Positions 24,536-33,644 of a stretch of 64,000 nt of DNA are shown piece after piece. A program made the translations under genes and the position numbers. The stretch is from the NCBI GenBank assembly GCA_027002265.1, contig JAMOTM010000052.1:1-64000 (forward strand), written 5' to 3'. The number at the start of each line of letters is the position of its first letter. The first letter of the stretch is position 1. The DNA comes from Aquificota bacterium (GTDB lineage Bacteria > Aquificota > Aquificia > Desulfurobacteriales > DQVG01). The notes beneath the pieces are model-generated. The model was not told the origin of the DNA. It did not search any database and saw nothing but the letters and a program-made list of their open reading frames with translations.

Positions 24536-25267
24536 ATGAGAAAAATTAGACTTGGAGTTAACATAGATCATGTTGCAACTATTCGAGAAGCGAGAAAAAC
24601 TTATGAACCCTCTCCGGTTCACGCTGCGGTTTTGGCTCAACTTGCTGGAGCAGATCAAATTACTTTACATGTAAGGGAAGATAGAAGACACGTAAATGAA
24701 AAAGATCTAGAGCTTATTTGCAAAGTGGTAAATATCCCAGTAAATTTGGAAATGGCTCCTACAAAAGAAATGCAAGAAATAGCTTTGAAAAATAAACCTT
24801 ATCAAATTACCCTCGTTCCGGAAAAGAGACAAGAAATTACAACCGAAGGTGGCTTAGATGTTATTTCTCTAAAGGAGCATTTAAAAGATTATTTAAAACC
24901 CTTTAAAAAGGCTGGTATAAAAATAAATATTTTTATAGACCCAGATAAAGAGCAAATAAAAGCTGCAAAAGAAGTAGGAGCAGATGCTATCGAAATTCAT
25001 ACAGGGCATTATGCTAATGCTAAAACCGAAGAAGAAAAAGAAAAAGAGCTAAACAAAATAAAAGACGCAGCAAAATTTGCTAAAAGTATAGGTCTAAAAG
25101 TTTACGCTGGACATGGACTTACTTACCAAAATGTTCAAAAAATAGCAGAAATTCCTGAAATAGAAGAGCTTAATATAGGACACTCTATAGTTGCAAATGC
25201 AGTTCTTTTAGGTTTTCAGGAAGCTGTAAAGAAAATGAAAGAACTAATTGAAAAGGCTTCTAAATAG
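24536..25267 (+). CDS. pdxJ: Pyridoxine 5'-phosphate synthase PdxJ
   Basis: TIM-barrel enzyme that condenses the PdxA product with deoxyxylulose 5-phosphate. Motifs are [66 protein letters not shown] and GHGLTYQNV. The 243-aa length is normal. PdxA is encoded at 10951, so the DXP-dependent pathway operates rather than PdxS/PdxT. Confidence 0.97.
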   Translation: MRKIRLGVNIDHVATIREARKTYEPSPVHAAVLAQLAGADQITLHVREDRRHVNEKDLELICKVVNIPVNLEMAPTKEMQEIALKNKPYQITLVPEKRQEITTEGGLDVISLKEHLKDYLKPFKKAGIKINIFIDPDKEQIKAAKEVGADAIEIHTGHYANAKTEEEKEKELNKIKDAAKFAKSIGLKVYAGHGLTYQNVQKIAEIPEIEELNIGHSIVANAVLLGFQEAVKKMKELIEKASK

Positions 25268-25337
25268 GACTTTTTAGTAATTTTTATTTCTTTCCCTTAT
25301 AATAACCTTTAAAAAACTGAAGAAAGGGGGAATATTT

Positions 25338-26303
25338 ATGTTAAAAACATCTTTAAGAGAAGCTTATGCAAAAGCTTTAATAGAACTTGGAGAAAAAGAT
25401 AAAGATATAGTTGTTTTGGATGCGGATTTATCTTCCTCAACTCAAACTGCAAAATTTAAAGCTAGATTTCCAGAAAGATTTTTTAATATAGGAATTGCGG
25501 AAACTACTATGGTTAATGTTGCAGCTGGGCTTGCAACTACAGGGAAAAAACCTTTTGTTTCTACTTTTGCTATGTTTGGAACTGGAAGAGCTTGGGAAGC
25601 TTTAAGACAAAGTGTTTGCTATCCGAATCTTCCAGTAAAACTTGTTTGCACTCATGGAGGAATTACTGTTGGAGAAGATGGAGCTACTCATCAAGCTTGT
25701 GAAGATCTTGCCATAACAAGAGCTCTTCCTAATATGACTGTTATCGTTCCTTGTGATGATATAGAAACTGAGGAAGTTATAAAAAAAATATATAAACTTA
25801 AAACTCCAGTATATGTAAGATTAACCCGAGAAAAGTTCCCTAGAGTTTTTGGAAAAGATGGTCTTTTAAAAGAGCTTTTTAATATAGATTATGATTATTC
25901 TTTTGAAATTGGAAAGGCATATAAATTAAAAGAAGGGAAAGACATTAATCTTATTACTTGTGGACTTACAACTTCTCAGGCTTTACTAGCTGCAAAAGAA
26001 CTTGAAGAAGAAGGTATCTCGGCTTCTGTTATTCATCTTCCTACTATAAAGCCTATAAATAAAGAAAGTCTGCTTAAAGCTCTGGACCCTTCGAAAATAA
26101 TTTTAACAATTGAAGAGCATTCTATAATAGGTGGTTTAGGAGATGCTGTGTTACATGCTTTAAGTGATCAAGATTTTAAAATATACAAACACGGAATAAA
26201 GGATGAATTTACTATTTCTGGAAAAGCATGGGAACTTGTAAAGTACTTTAAATTAGATAAAGATGGAATTAAGGAAAAGGTAAAGAAAATTTTAAAAAAA
26301 TAA
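25338..26303 (+). CDS. Transketolase, C-terminal subunit (pyrimidine and C-terminal domains)
   Basis: The sequence covers the second half of a transketolase: [11 protein letters not shown]-type start, [19 protein letters not shown] with the catalytic Glu, [15 protein letters not shown], and the C-terminal lobe with [15 protein letters not shown]. At 321 aa it is a complete split subunit, not a truncation: it has its own GGGGG ribosome-binding site. The N-terminal ThDP-binding subunit, usually adjacent in split transketolases, is not next to it and not in this window. Confidence 0.9.
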   Translation: MLKTSLREAYAKALIELGEKDKDIVVLDADLSSSTQTAKFKARFPERFFNIGIAETTMVNVAAGLATTGKKPFVSTFAMFGTGRAWEALRQSVCYPNLPVKLVCTHGGITVGEDGATHQACEDLAITRALPNMTVIVPCDDIETEEVIKKIYKLKTPVYVRLTREKFPRVFGKDGLLKELFNIDYDYSFEIGKAYKLKEGKDINLITCGLTTSQALLAAKELEEEGISASVIHLPTIKPINKESLLKALDPSKIILTIEEHSIIGGLGDAVLHALSDQDFKIYKHGIKDEFTISGKAWELVKYFKLDKDGIKEKVKKILKK

Positions 26304-26334
26304 AAACAAAAAAACAAGAAAAAAGAGGGGAAAA

Positions 26335-27192
26335 ATGTATTTTCAAGATATAATAAAAACTTTAAATGAGTACTGGGCATCAAAAGGTTGTGCTATCTTA
26401 AATCCTTATGATGTAGAACAAGGGGCGGCAACTATGGCCCCTTATACTTTTATAAAAATTTTGGAAGCAGAAAAAGAAAATAAACCTTATAATGTAGCTT
26501 ACGTTCAGGGATGTAGAAGACCTACCGATGGTAGATATGCGCAAAATCCAAATAGACTTTCCCACTATTTTCAATATCAAGTAATTTTAATGCCAGCTCC
26601 AGAAAATACACATGAGCTTTATTTAGATAGTTTAAAAGCTCTTGGTTTAGATCCCAAAAAGCATGATATTCGTTTTGTGGAAGATGATTGGGAAAGTCCT
26701 TCTTTAGGAGCGTCTGGACTTGGATGGGAAGTTTGGCTTGATGGTATGGAAATTACTCAATTTACTTACTTTCAACAATGTGGTGGATTTGAATTAAAAA
26801 ATATTCCACTAGAGATTACTTATGGACTTGAAAGAATTGCAATGTATTTACAAAATGTAGATAACGTTTTTGATATTAAATGGAATGAACATATGACATA
26901 TGGAGAGCTTTATAAAAAATTTGAATATGAAAATTGTGTGTATAACTTTGATAAAAGCGATCCAGAAGTTTTATTTAAGCTTTTTGAAATTTACGAAAAT
27001 GAAGCAAAAAGACTTATAAAAGAAGGTTTAATATATCCTTCTTATGATTTTGTTTTAAAATGCTCTCATACCTTTAATCTTTTAGATGCCCGAGGCGTAA
27101 TTTCCGTAACTCAAAGAGCAAAATACATAGCAAAGATTAGACACTTAGCTCGAGATATTGCGAAGCTTATTCTAGGGGTGAAAAATGATTAA
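26335..27192 (+). CDS. glyQ: Glycyl-tRNA synthetase alpha subunit
   Basis: Catalytic subunit of the heterotetrameric bacterial GlyRS. Hallmarks are [75 protein letters not shown] and [10 protein letters not shown]. The beta subunit (glyS) is not adjacent; instead an oligosaccharyltransferase gene overlaps its last 8 bp. Confidence 0.97.
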   Translation: MYFQDIIKTLNEYWASKGCAILNPYDVEQGAATMAPYTFIKILEAEKENKPYNVAYVQGCRRPTDGRYAQNPNRLSHYFQYQVILMPAPENTHELYLDSLKALGLDPKKHDIRFVEDDWESPSLGASGLGWEVWLDGMEITQFTYFQQCGGFELKNIPLEITYGLERIAMYLQNVDNVFDIKWNEHMTYGELYKKFEYENCVYNFDKSDPEVLFKLFEIYENEAKRLIKEGLIYPSYDFVLKCSHTFNLLDARGVISVTQRAKYIAKIRHLARDIAKLILGVKND

Positions 27193-29611
27193 TTATCATG
27201 AAGAAGAAAGTTTTTTTAAAAAAATATTTTCTTTCCCTTTTAAAAAGTTTAACAAAAATGCAAGAGCTATATTTTTAGTTCTCTCTATAATACTTACCTT
27301 TTTAACATCTTTTTGGACCAGATATCACTTTATAGATCTTTGGAATGAATTTAAAGATCAATTTTATTTTAATAACAGAGCTATTCTTACCAACTTTGAT
27401 GGATACTACTATGCACGTCTATCTGTAGAATATAGAAAAGGAACTTATGATAAAGTAACAAATTTAACAGAAGAGGAGTTACAAAAATTAAAAAAATATT
27501 ATGGTAAAAATGTCATTTTAGATGATAAAAGATTTGTTCCGGATTTTACTTTAAAACCTAAACCTATTCCCATGCTTTCTTATATTTTTTCTTTTTTTGA
27601 ATATCCCGAAAATGCGTCTTTATGGCTTATTCCTTTACTTGCATCTTTAACTGTAGTACCAGCTTTATTATTTTTCTACGAAATAAATCTTCCTTTTGCA
27701 GGTATAGGAGCCGCAATTTTAGGAGCTATAAGTATTATTTTTGTTATTCGAACTCAAATGGCACGTTTAGATACGGACGCTTTAAATTTATTTTTTCTAT
27801 TTTTAATAGCGTATTTCCTTTTAAAGGCTGTGAAAGCTTATGAAAAGCTTTTAGAGGAAAAAAGAAAAATAGAAAGTATTTTGGAAACTCTTAAAGAAAA
27901 TAAAAAACTTATAATTTATCCAGTTTTAGCCGGAATATCTTTTGATCTTTTTATGTGGTGGTATGGTCATATTGGTTTTTTAGTTCCTTTTTTAGGTTCT
28001 TTTTTTATAAGCTTAGTTTTAACTTATCTTATCTATAGATATAAAGAGGTAAAAGAGACTGGAAATATTAATTTTTCTTTACTTTTGAAAAGTATAAAAG
28101 AAGATAAACGTTTTTATATTTCTTTTGTTTCTCCTTTATCTTTTCTAGTAGTTATTAATCCTATTAATTTAATAGATGCTACAAAAAGCGCTATTACATT
28201 TTTCTCAAAATATGTATTTTTGAAAAAGGAAGTTTCTTATGCCTTTCCTAATATAAAAATTTCTATTGCTGAAATGCAAAAAACAGGAGGATTTTTCAAA
28301 GCTGCAGATATTTGTACTCAAAATCGTATAGTTTCTCTTTTGGGTTTTATTGGCTTTTTAATTGCCTTTATAAGACACTTTAGATATTTAATTTTGCTTT
28401 CTCCTTTCTTTTTACTTGGACTTTCTGCAATAAATGGAGCTACTAGATTTGCAATGTATTTAGCTCCGGTCCTAGGAGCAGGTTTTGGATATTATTTTGA
28501 TCTGCTTTATAGTTATATCTATTATTATGTTGATGGATTATTAAGATATATATCTTTTGTTATTTTAGGAGTGCTTGTTGCATATTTAACTTATCCAAAA
28601 CAAGCTTGGGGACTTGCACCGATTCCAAAGCTTCCAAAAAGACTTTGTGAAGATTTTGCTTACATAGGGAAAAATTACAAAAATGCTTGGATTTGGACCT
28701 GGTGGGATTATGGATATCCTATAGAGCATATAGGAAAGGTTTCTACTTATCATGATGGGGGGTCTCAAAATACTTATAAAACTTATTTTGTAGCAACCAC
28801 TTTTTCCAATCCTAATCAGACTCAAGTTGCAAATACTATAAAAACAATATCCTTAATAGGTCTTTATGGAATAAATAAATTTTTAGAAAAACCAAAGTAT
28901 TATTTTGAAAAGTTAGGAACAGATACTCCGGAGCAAACCAATTTAATAGCAAGAAAGATAAGGGATTATATTTTTGAAGGTAAAATTTTAAAAAATAAAG
29001 AGGTTTTAAAAGAGCTTCTTGCTCCATATTTTAAAGTTAGATTAGCTTCAATAAAAGATGAAAATAATCTTGCAAATAAACTTTTATCTGGGCATCCCAT
29101 TTTATTTGCTTTTACAAATGATGAAATAGGAAAATTTTTCTGGATAAATAGATTTGGAACTTGGAATTTTATTAGAGGCGATGGAGACAAAGAAGGTTTT
29201 ATGACTTTGCCTTGTGGAATAGGAAAGTTAAAAACAGGTTCTCCGGCCTTGGTATGTACTTTAGGACAAAATCAAATTATTGTAGATTTAATTACCGGAG
29301 CTTCCAATTTTCCACAGCTTAAAAAACTTGTAGTTGTAAATAACGGTCATGTTATTTTAGAAAGAAATATAAATTCTCAGGGAAAATTTGTAATAGAGTA
29401 TATTGGAGCTTCAAAAGATTTAAAAGATATTGGAAATGGAATTAAGTTGCCTGTAAAAAATTTAGTAGGTATATATCTAATAACAGATAAAGCCTATAAA
29501 AGTGCTTTTAATCAAATGTATCTCCTTGGAAAATATGATAAAAGGTATTTTGAAGAAGTTTATAATGATTTTCCGTATATGAGAGTATATAAATTAAAAC
29601 TTTCTAATTAA
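27185..29611 (+). CDS. STT3/PglB-type oligosaccharyltransferase
   Basis: 808-residue polytopic enzyme that would transfer a lipid-linked glycan to Asn of secreted proteins. Multi-span hydrophobic region from residue about 28 to 480. The first external loop has [10 protein letters not shown] (the catalytic Asp site), RLDTDALN matches the second acidic motif, and the periplasmic domain begins near [10 protein letters not shown], the signature WWDYG that reads the sequon. It starts inside glyQ. No glycan assembly (pgl) genes are nearby in the window. Confidence 0.93.
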   Translation: MINYHEEESFFKKIFSFPFKKFNKNARAIFLVLSIILTFLTSFWTRYHFIDLWNEFKDQFYFNNRAILTNFDGYYYARLSVEYRKGTYDKVTNLTEEELQKLKKYYGKNVILDDKRFVPDFTLKPKPIPMLSYIFSFFEYPENASLWLIPLLASLTVVPALLFFYEINLPFAGIGAAILGAISIIFVIRTQMARLDTDALNLFFLFLIAYFLLKAVKAYEKLLEEKRKIESILETLKENKKLIIYPVLAGISFDLFMWWYGHIGFLVPFLGSFFISLVLTYLIYRYKEVKETGNINFSLLLKSIKEDKRFYISFVSPLSFLVVINPINLIDATKSAITFFSKYVFLKKEVSYAFPNIKISIAEMQKTGGFFKAADICTQNRIVSLLGFIGFLIAFIRHFRYLILLSPFFLLGLSAINGATRFAMYLAPVLGAGFGYYFDLLYSYIYYYVDGLLRYISFVILGVLVAYLTYPKQAWGLAPIPKLPKRLCEDFAYIGKNYKNAWIWTWWDYGYPIEHIGKVSTYHDGGSQNTYKTYFVATTFSNPNQTQVANTIKTISLIGLYGINKFLEKPKYYFEKLGTDTPEQTNLIARKIRDYIFEGKILKNKEVLKELLAPYFKVRLASIKDENNLANKLLSGHPILFAFTNDEIGKFFWINRFGTWNFIRGDGDKEGFMTLPCGIGKLKTGSPALVCTLGQNQIIVDLITGASNFPQLKKLVVVNNGHVILERNINSQGKFVIEYIGASKDLKDIGNGIKLPVKNLVGIYLITDKAYKSAFNQMYLLGKYDKRYFEEVYNDFPYMRVYKLKLSN

Positions 29612-29624
29612 AAGGAGGATAATC

Positions 29625-30734
29625 TTGGTAGATACACACGCTCATTTACACTTTCCTCAATTTGATAAAGATAGAGAGGAAATTTTAGAAAAAATAAAAG
29701 AAAAATTTGATTTTGTAGTAAATGTTGGAATTTCTATAAAGGATAGTATTAAGGCTTTAAGTCTAGCTTTAAAGCAAAACAATATATATTCTACATTTGG
29801 AGTTCATCCTCATGAAGCAAAAGACACTGATTTAGAGGAATTTGAAAAGGTATTTAAAAAAGTATATAAAGATTATGGAAGGAAAATAGTAGCTATTGGG
29901 GAAGCTGGGCTAGATTTTTATAGAAATCTGTCTCCAAAGGAAAAGCAATATGAAGTTTTTGAGTTTCAAATTGATCTTGCAAAAGAATATAACTTACCTC
30001 TTGTTATCCACTGTAGAAATGCAGAAAAAGAGCTTAGTGAAATTATAAAAAGGAAGGGCAAAGATATAAAAGGAATAATTCATTGCTTTAATGGAGACAA
30101 GACTCTTTTAAAAACAGCTTTAGATTTAGGATATTTTATTTCTTACTCGGGGATAGTAACTTATCCGAAAAATGAAGCTTTAAGAGAGACTGTAAAATAT
30201 GTTCCTATAGATCAAATTTTAGTAGAAACAGATAGCCCTTATCTTGCTCCTCAACCTGTAAGAGGAAAAAGAAATACACCTTTATATGTTGTTTATGTAA
30301 TTCAAACTTTAGCTGATATTTTAGATATAGATTTTTTAGAATTTAAAAGAATTGTAACTGTAAATGCAAAAAGAGCTTTTAATATTCCTTTGACTATAAA
30401 AGAACTTCGTTTTGACCCAACTATAAAAGTAAAAAATGTTTTGTATGTTTACTTAGATAATCCTTCTCACGAAAAAGACGTTAAATTTTTCTTTGGAAAA
30501 AATGTGTCAAAGCTTCCTTATGAAGATAAACTTTGTGCAGGACATATACTTTATTTAATAAAAAATCCTAAGCTCTATGATAAAATTGTTTTTGTAGTGG
30601 AAAATCCTTCTCAGGAAATAGAGAAGGTAATAAAAGAATGTAAAGAATATCTTGAAAAAAGAAATGTAAAAGTTGAGGTAGAAGATGGCAAACATAGTGA
30701 GATTCGCCGTTTCTTTGGACAGAAAATTATTTAA
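29625..30734 (+). CDS. tatD: TatD-family metal-dependent deoxyribonuclease with a C-terminal extension
   Basis: The TTG start follows AAAAGGAGG. Residues about 1-258 are the TatD hydrolase TIM barrel: VDTHAHLHFPQFD (metal His), GVHPHEA, AIGEAGLDFYRNLSPKE, LPLVIHCRNAEKE, IHCFNGD and LVETDSPYLAPQPVRGKRN. Residues about 259-369 are extra compared with the usual 255-265 aa and contain a compact alpha/beta region (VKNVLYVYLDN to VEVEDGKHSEI) that I do not recognise. Its last 50 bp overlap nikR. Confidence 0.88.
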   Translation: MVDTHAHLHFPQFDKDREEILEKIKEKFDFVVNVGISIKDSIKALSLALKQNNIYSTFGVHPHEAKDTDLEEFEKVFKKVYKDYGRKIVAIGEAGLDFYRNLSPKEKQYEVFEFQIDLAKEYNLPLVIHCRNAEKELSEIIKRKGKDIKGIIHCFNGDKTLLKTALDLGYFISYSGIVTYPKNEALRETVKYVPIDQILVETDSPYLAPQPVRGKRNTPLYVVYVIQTLADILDIDFLEFKRIVTVNAKRAFNIPLTIKELRFDPTIKVKNVLYVYLDNPSHEKDVKFFFGKNVSKLPYEDKLCAGHILYLIKNPKLYDKIVFVVENPSQEIEKVIKECKEYLEKRNVKVEVEDGKHSEIRRFFGQKII

Positions 30735-31092
30735 TCGTTTTGAAGAATACTGGAAAGCGAGAGGTTATATATCTCGATCAGAAGCAATAAGAGATTTAAT
30801 TCGAGATGCTTTAGTAGAGGATATTCAGGAAAAAAATAAGGTAGTTTTTGGAACTATAACTTTAATATATGATCATCACGAAAAAGGTATAGGGGAAAAT
30901 TTAACAGATATTCAACACAAATATCTTCACGTAATAATATCCTCCATGCATGTTCATGTAGATGCTCACCACTGTCTTGAAGTTATAGCAGTTAAAGGAA
31001 AATATAACGAAATTAAAGAGCTTGCAGATAAGCTTATAACCTTAAAAGGAGTAAAACATGGAAAACTTGTTATAACGGCAATTACACCTTAA
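30685..31092 (+). CDS. nikR: Nickel-responsive regulator NikR
   Basis: The ribbon-helix-helix domain is at residues 1-45 (IVRFAVSLDRKLFNRFEEYW, SRSEAIRDLIRDAL) and the ACT-like nickel domain has HEKGIGENLTDIQH and the ligand set in HVHVDAHHCLEV (His, His, Cys). 135 aa, normal. It represses nickel uptake when nickel binds; no nickel transporter or hydrogenase gene is in the window. The start overlaps the end of the tatD-like gene. Confidence 0.93.
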   Translation: MANIVRFAVSLDRKLFNRFEEYWKARGYISRSEAIRDLIRDALVEDIQEKNKVVFGTITLIYDHHEKGIGENLTDIQHKYLHVIISSMHVHVDAHHCLEVIAVKGKYNEIKELADKLITLKGVKHGKLVITAITP

Positions 31093-31103
31093 GGAGAAAA
31101 TTT

Positions 31104-31622
31104 TTGAGATTAAAAATAAATTTGGAAACAAAAAAGAATTCTATTTTAGATTTTAACTATCAATATTACCTAGCATCTTCTTTATATAACATAATAAGAA
31201 ACGTAGATTTAGATTTTGCAAATAAACTTCACGAAAAAAGAACTTTTAAATTTTTTACATTTTCAAAGCTTTTTATAAAAAATAGAGAAATATTAGAAGA
31301 AGGCATAAAAATTTTAGATGGAAAAGTATATCTTTACCTTTCTTCCCCCTTAGAAGAATTTATTAGAAAAATAATATATGCCCTTTTCGAAAGTGGAGAA
31401 ATAAAGATAAAAGACTTAAGTTTTTATGTTCAACAAATATCTCTTTTAGAATCCCCAAAAATAGATAATGAAATTATCTTCAAAACACTTTCTCCCATAT
31501 GTCTTCGAACAAAAAAGGAAATAAATGGAGTATTAAAAGACTATGACCTTCTTCCTTCAGATAAAGACTTTAAAGAAAAACTTATAAAAAATTGGTATTT
31601 TAATCAAGATATGATAAAATAG
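31104..31622 (+). CDS. cas6: CRISPR-associated endoribonuclease Cas6, C-terminally truncated
   Basis: Cas6 cuts pre-crRNA within the repeats. The N-terminal ferredoxin-like half is clear: MRLKINLE, FNYQYYLASSLYNIIR, FANKLHEK, FKFFTFSKLFI, GKVYLYLSSP and FKTLSPICLRT. Y28, H43 and K49 have the same 15 and 6 residue spacing as the Tyr-His-Lys triad of Pyrococcus Cas6. Only 172 aa are present; about 70 residues with the C-terminal Gly-rich loop are missing. TTG start with AAGGAG, 11 bp after nikR. An InsA-like ORF follows at once and a mini-CRISPR lies 530 bp downstream. Confidence 0.82.
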   Translation: MRLKINLETKKNSILDFNYQYYLASSLYNIIRNVDLDFANKLHEKRTFKFFTFSKLFIKNREILEEGIKILDGKVYLYLSSPLEEFIRKIIYALFESGEIKIKDLSFYVQQISLLESPKIDNEIIFKTLSPICLRTKKEINGVLKDYDLLPSDKDFKEKLIKNWYFNQDMIK

Positions 31623-31628
31623 TATATT

Positions 31629-31955
31629 ATGGGAAGAAGAGGAAGACCGAGAAAATATACACGTAAATATAGGTGCCCTGAATGTGGTTCTAACTGGTGC
31701 GTAAAAAATGGAAAATCAAGAGATGGAAAACAAAGATATCTGTGCAAAGAGTGTGGCAGAAATTTCACTATAGGAGCAGAAAGATTAAAGAAACCAGAAT
31801 TTTTAAAAGAGCAAGCTTTAAAAATGATAGCTAAAGGCTCTTCGATTTCCGCTGTATCAAGAATTTTAAATATTTCTCCTTGGACAATTTCCACTTGGAT
31901 TCAAAGAGAGGGAAAACGTTTATTGAAAGAGCACGAAAAAAAGCAAAAACTATAG
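31629..31955 (+). CDS. IS1 InsA-like zinc-ribbon/helix-turn-helix protein
   Basis: 108 aa. A zinc ribbon (CPECGSNWCVKNGKSRDGKQ, then CKECGRNF) is followed by a helix-turn-helix (ISAVSRILNISPWTISTWIQ), the architecture of OrfA of IS1-type elements. No InsB-like DDE catalytic ORF follows, so it is an IS remnant or a stand-alone relative. It begins 6 bp after the truncated cas6, and insertion or decay of this element may have removed the cas6 3' end. The start has only a weak ribosome-binding site. Confidence 0.75.
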   Translation: MGRRGRPRKYTRKYRCPECGSNWCVKNGKSRDGKQRYLCKECGRNFTIGAERLKKPEFLKEQALKMIAKGSSISAVSRILNISPWTISTWIQREGKRLLKEHEKKQKL

Positions 31956-32037
31956 TAAGAGTTTAAACATGTTTATATATTCGTTAGCTATTAGTCTTTA
32001 TTATGGAGGCAAATCTAATGAATTTATCAGATTTTGA
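31942..32037 (+). pseudogene. Helix-turn-helix transposase remnant, +1 frame
   Basis: Just after an A7 run at 31936-31942 the +1 frame stays open for 31 codons and reads SLAISLYYGGKSNEFIRF, similar to the LALxLYYxGKSxREIxRFL segment of InsA-type helix-turn-helix domains. It is matched by SLAINLCYKSKTSEFIRFR on the minus strand at 48118-48175. There is no start codon of its own. Probably a scar of a related element. Confidence 0.4.
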
Positions 32038-32046
32038 TAAAATACC
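31980..32046 (-). repeat. Dispersed 67-bp repeat, copy A
   Basis: Read on the minus strand it matches 48112-48178 on the plus strand at 54 of 67 positions without gaps. In the frame described for 31942-32037 most differences are conservative, which suggests a shared decayed coding sequence rather than an RNA gene. Confidence 0.65.
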
Positions 32047-32154
32047 ATTAATTTACTTGACATAAAAAAATTACTGCATATAATTAAATTTAAACAACCT
32101 TTGCGGCTATTTTTTATATTATGAATACGTTGGTTCTCAAGATTTTAGCGTGCT

Positions 32155-32250
32155 CTTTAAATAAGACCGTTACGGTATGGAAACTTAATAAAGTACCAAA
32201 GTTTTGTTTTGCAAATATAACTTTAAATAAGACCGTTACGGTATGAAAAT
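32155..32250 (+). CRISPR. Two-repeat, one-spacer CRISPR array
   Basis: Two 30-bp repeats (32155-32184 and 32221-32250) flank one 36-bp spacer (32185-32220). They agree at 28 of 30 positions; the core AAGACCGTTACGGTATG contains the inverted repeat ACCGT-T-ACGGT. The first repeat ends GGAAAC, like the 5' handle of type I/III crRNAs; the second is changed at two positions near its 3' end (GAAAAT), as expected of a terminal repeat. The transcription direction would be plus. Only the truncated cas6 upstream is visible as a cas gene. Confidence 0.85.
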
Positions 32251-32272
32251 GAATTGTAAACAAAATTTTGGA

Positions 32273-32359
32273 ACTATTCTGAAAAGTTGTGTAAAAAATT
32301 CAATCAAATGTTGAAAATCAAGAGCTTGTTACATCCTTTACACAATTTTTCGGTATAGA
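32273..32359. mobile_element. MITE-like element with 23-bp terminal inverted repeats
   Basis: The arms 32273-32295 and 32337-32359 match at 19 of 23 positions, with the inner 15 bp (GAAAAGTTGTGTAAA against GAAAAATTGTGTAAA) nearly perfect. The TTGTGTAAA core recalls IS256-family ends. Only 41 bp lie between the arms, so it is an internal-deletion remnant or a MITE. It sits 22 bp after the mini-CRISPR. Confidence 0.6.
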
Positions 32360-32388
32360 ACCGAAGATATATAAAGTGTTTATATTTT

Positions 32389-32898
32389 TTAAGTCTGCTT
32401 TTTTGTTTTTTGTCCTATCCTATTTTCCTCAAGAGCTTTTTTTATGGGAATTAGATCTGGGAAAGCTTTGGATATTACATTTATAAGATGATTTGACATT
32501 TCTTCATCTTCAGGTAAATTTCTTAGTTTCCAAGCCGCATATTCTTTTACATCTTCTTCTACAAGTTTCCAAACAGTAGTAAATACGAAAACATCATCTA
32601 AAAGTCCAACTCCAGGAATAAAATCAGGTATAGCATCTATAGGCATAACAATATATAAAAGGGCTGCTCCTACGGAAACGAAAGTTTTCCAAGGAAGTTG
32701 GGGGTATTCTTTAGTTATATAATCTTTTAGCATACGTATAAGAAGCTCAATTTGATTAATATATCTTATAAGCTTGTCACTTTTAGAAACTTTCTCTAAA
32801 ATTTCGTTGCTTTTTTTTAGAAGTTTTTCTACATCTTGTTCATTTAAACCTTGTTTTAAGTTATCAAAAAAGTTTAAAATTTTATCTTTATTTATCAT
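32389..32898 (-). CDS. DUF1232 (YkvA-type) protein
   Basis: 169 aa. The central segment AALLYIVMPIDAIPDFIPGVGLLDD is the DUF1232 signature, a membrane-associated domain of unknown function (key part: PIDAIPDFIPGVGLLDD). The N-terminal third is charged and helical. It is a single minus-strand gene between the CRISPR remnant and speD; a ribosome-binding site AAAGAGGG precedes the ATG. Confidence 0.85.
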   Translation of the reverse strand: MINKDKILNFFDNLKQGLNEQDVEKLLKKSNEILEKVSKSDKLIRYINQIELLIRMLKDYITKEYPQLPWKTFVSVGAALLYIVMPIDAIPDFIPGVGLLDDVFVFTTVWKLVEEDVKEYAAWKLRNLPEDEEMSNHLINVISKAFPDLIPIKKALEENRIGQKTKKQT

Positions 32899-33020
32899 TT
32901 TTCCCTCTTTAAAATTTGAAAATTAGTCTTAAAATTATGTTTAAAATTGTTAGGGTGGTTTAATAATTTATTTAGAAAATTATACTAAATTAAAATTTTT
33001 ATCTTAGGGAGGGAGAAAGA

Positions 33021-33578
33021 ATGGAATTTGTTGGTAGACACGTATTTATGGATTGTTTGGTAAATGATACAAAGGCAATTAGATCTATACAATCTGTTTA
33101 TGATTTTATGGAAGAACTTTCTAGAAAAATAGATATGACCTTAGTTTATCCTCCTATTGTAGCAAGATTTCCATTTGCTCAAAGTGAGCTTGAGCAATTT
33201 GTAAGAAAATTAAAGGAAGAAGGAGTAGATTGTAAAACTTTAAAAATAATGGAAGAGCTTTTACATAAAAGATCTACAGAAGATTCTGGAGTTTCCGGAA
33301 TTTCTGTATGGCTTGAAAGTCATTGCTCTATTCATACTTGGCCAGAAGAAAAGTTTTTCTCTTTTGATGCTTACTCTTGTAAAGATTTTGATCCATTTAA
33401 ATGTATTGAACTTGTTATAGATTGGTTTGATGTATCCTATGCATCTATTATTGATACTGAGCGTTATATTGGCCACATGGCAAAAATCCGAGTATTTGAA
33501 TATAAAGACGGCGAGCTTATTGAGAAAGGAAAACTTGGAGAAGAAAAAGTTAGAAAGATTGAAAGAAAAAAACAATAA
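33021..33578 (+). CDS. speD: S-adenosylmethionine decarboxylase proenzyme
   Basis: Pyruvoyl enzyme giving decarboxylated SAM for spermidine-type polyamines. The self-cleavage motif is WLESHCSIHTWPEE; cleavage would fall between E99 and S100. FDAYSCKDFDP and the C-terminal GHMAKIRVFEY complete the pattern. 185 aa, longer than the smallest SpeH-type (about 125 aa). GGGAGGGAG precedes the ATG. A GC-rich terminator follows. Confidence 0.9.
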   Translation: MEFVGRHVFMDCLVNDTKAIRSIQSVYDFMEELSRKIDMTLVYPPIVARFPFAQSELEQFVRKLKEEGVDCKTLKIMEELLHKRSTEDSGVSGISVWLESHCSIHTWPEEKFFSFDAYSCKDFDPFKCIELVIDWFDVSYASIIDTERYIGHMAKIRVFEYKDGELIEKGKLGEEKVRKIERKKQ

Positions 33579-33610
33579 TAATAAATTTAATATAAAGATA
33601 GGAATTTTTC

Positions 33611-33630
33611 AGGGGGCTTATTAGCCCCCT
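33611..33630 (+). terminator. GC-rich hairpin after speD
   Basis: AGGGGGCT-TATT-AGCCCCCT is a perfect 8-bp stem with a 4-nt loop, conspicuous in this AT-rich DNA. Only TTT follows before the GGAGG of the next gene, so it may be an imperfect terminator or an attenuator for the 33645 operon. Confidence 0.7.
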
Positions 33631-33644
33631 TTGGAGGTTTTAAA

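Noticed and set aside
31935-31960. IS1-type -1 frameshift joining the InsA-like ORF to a catalytic InsB ORF
   Set aside because: The -1 frame after the A7 run meets a stop after eight codons; only the +1 frame is open and it holds no DDE domain.
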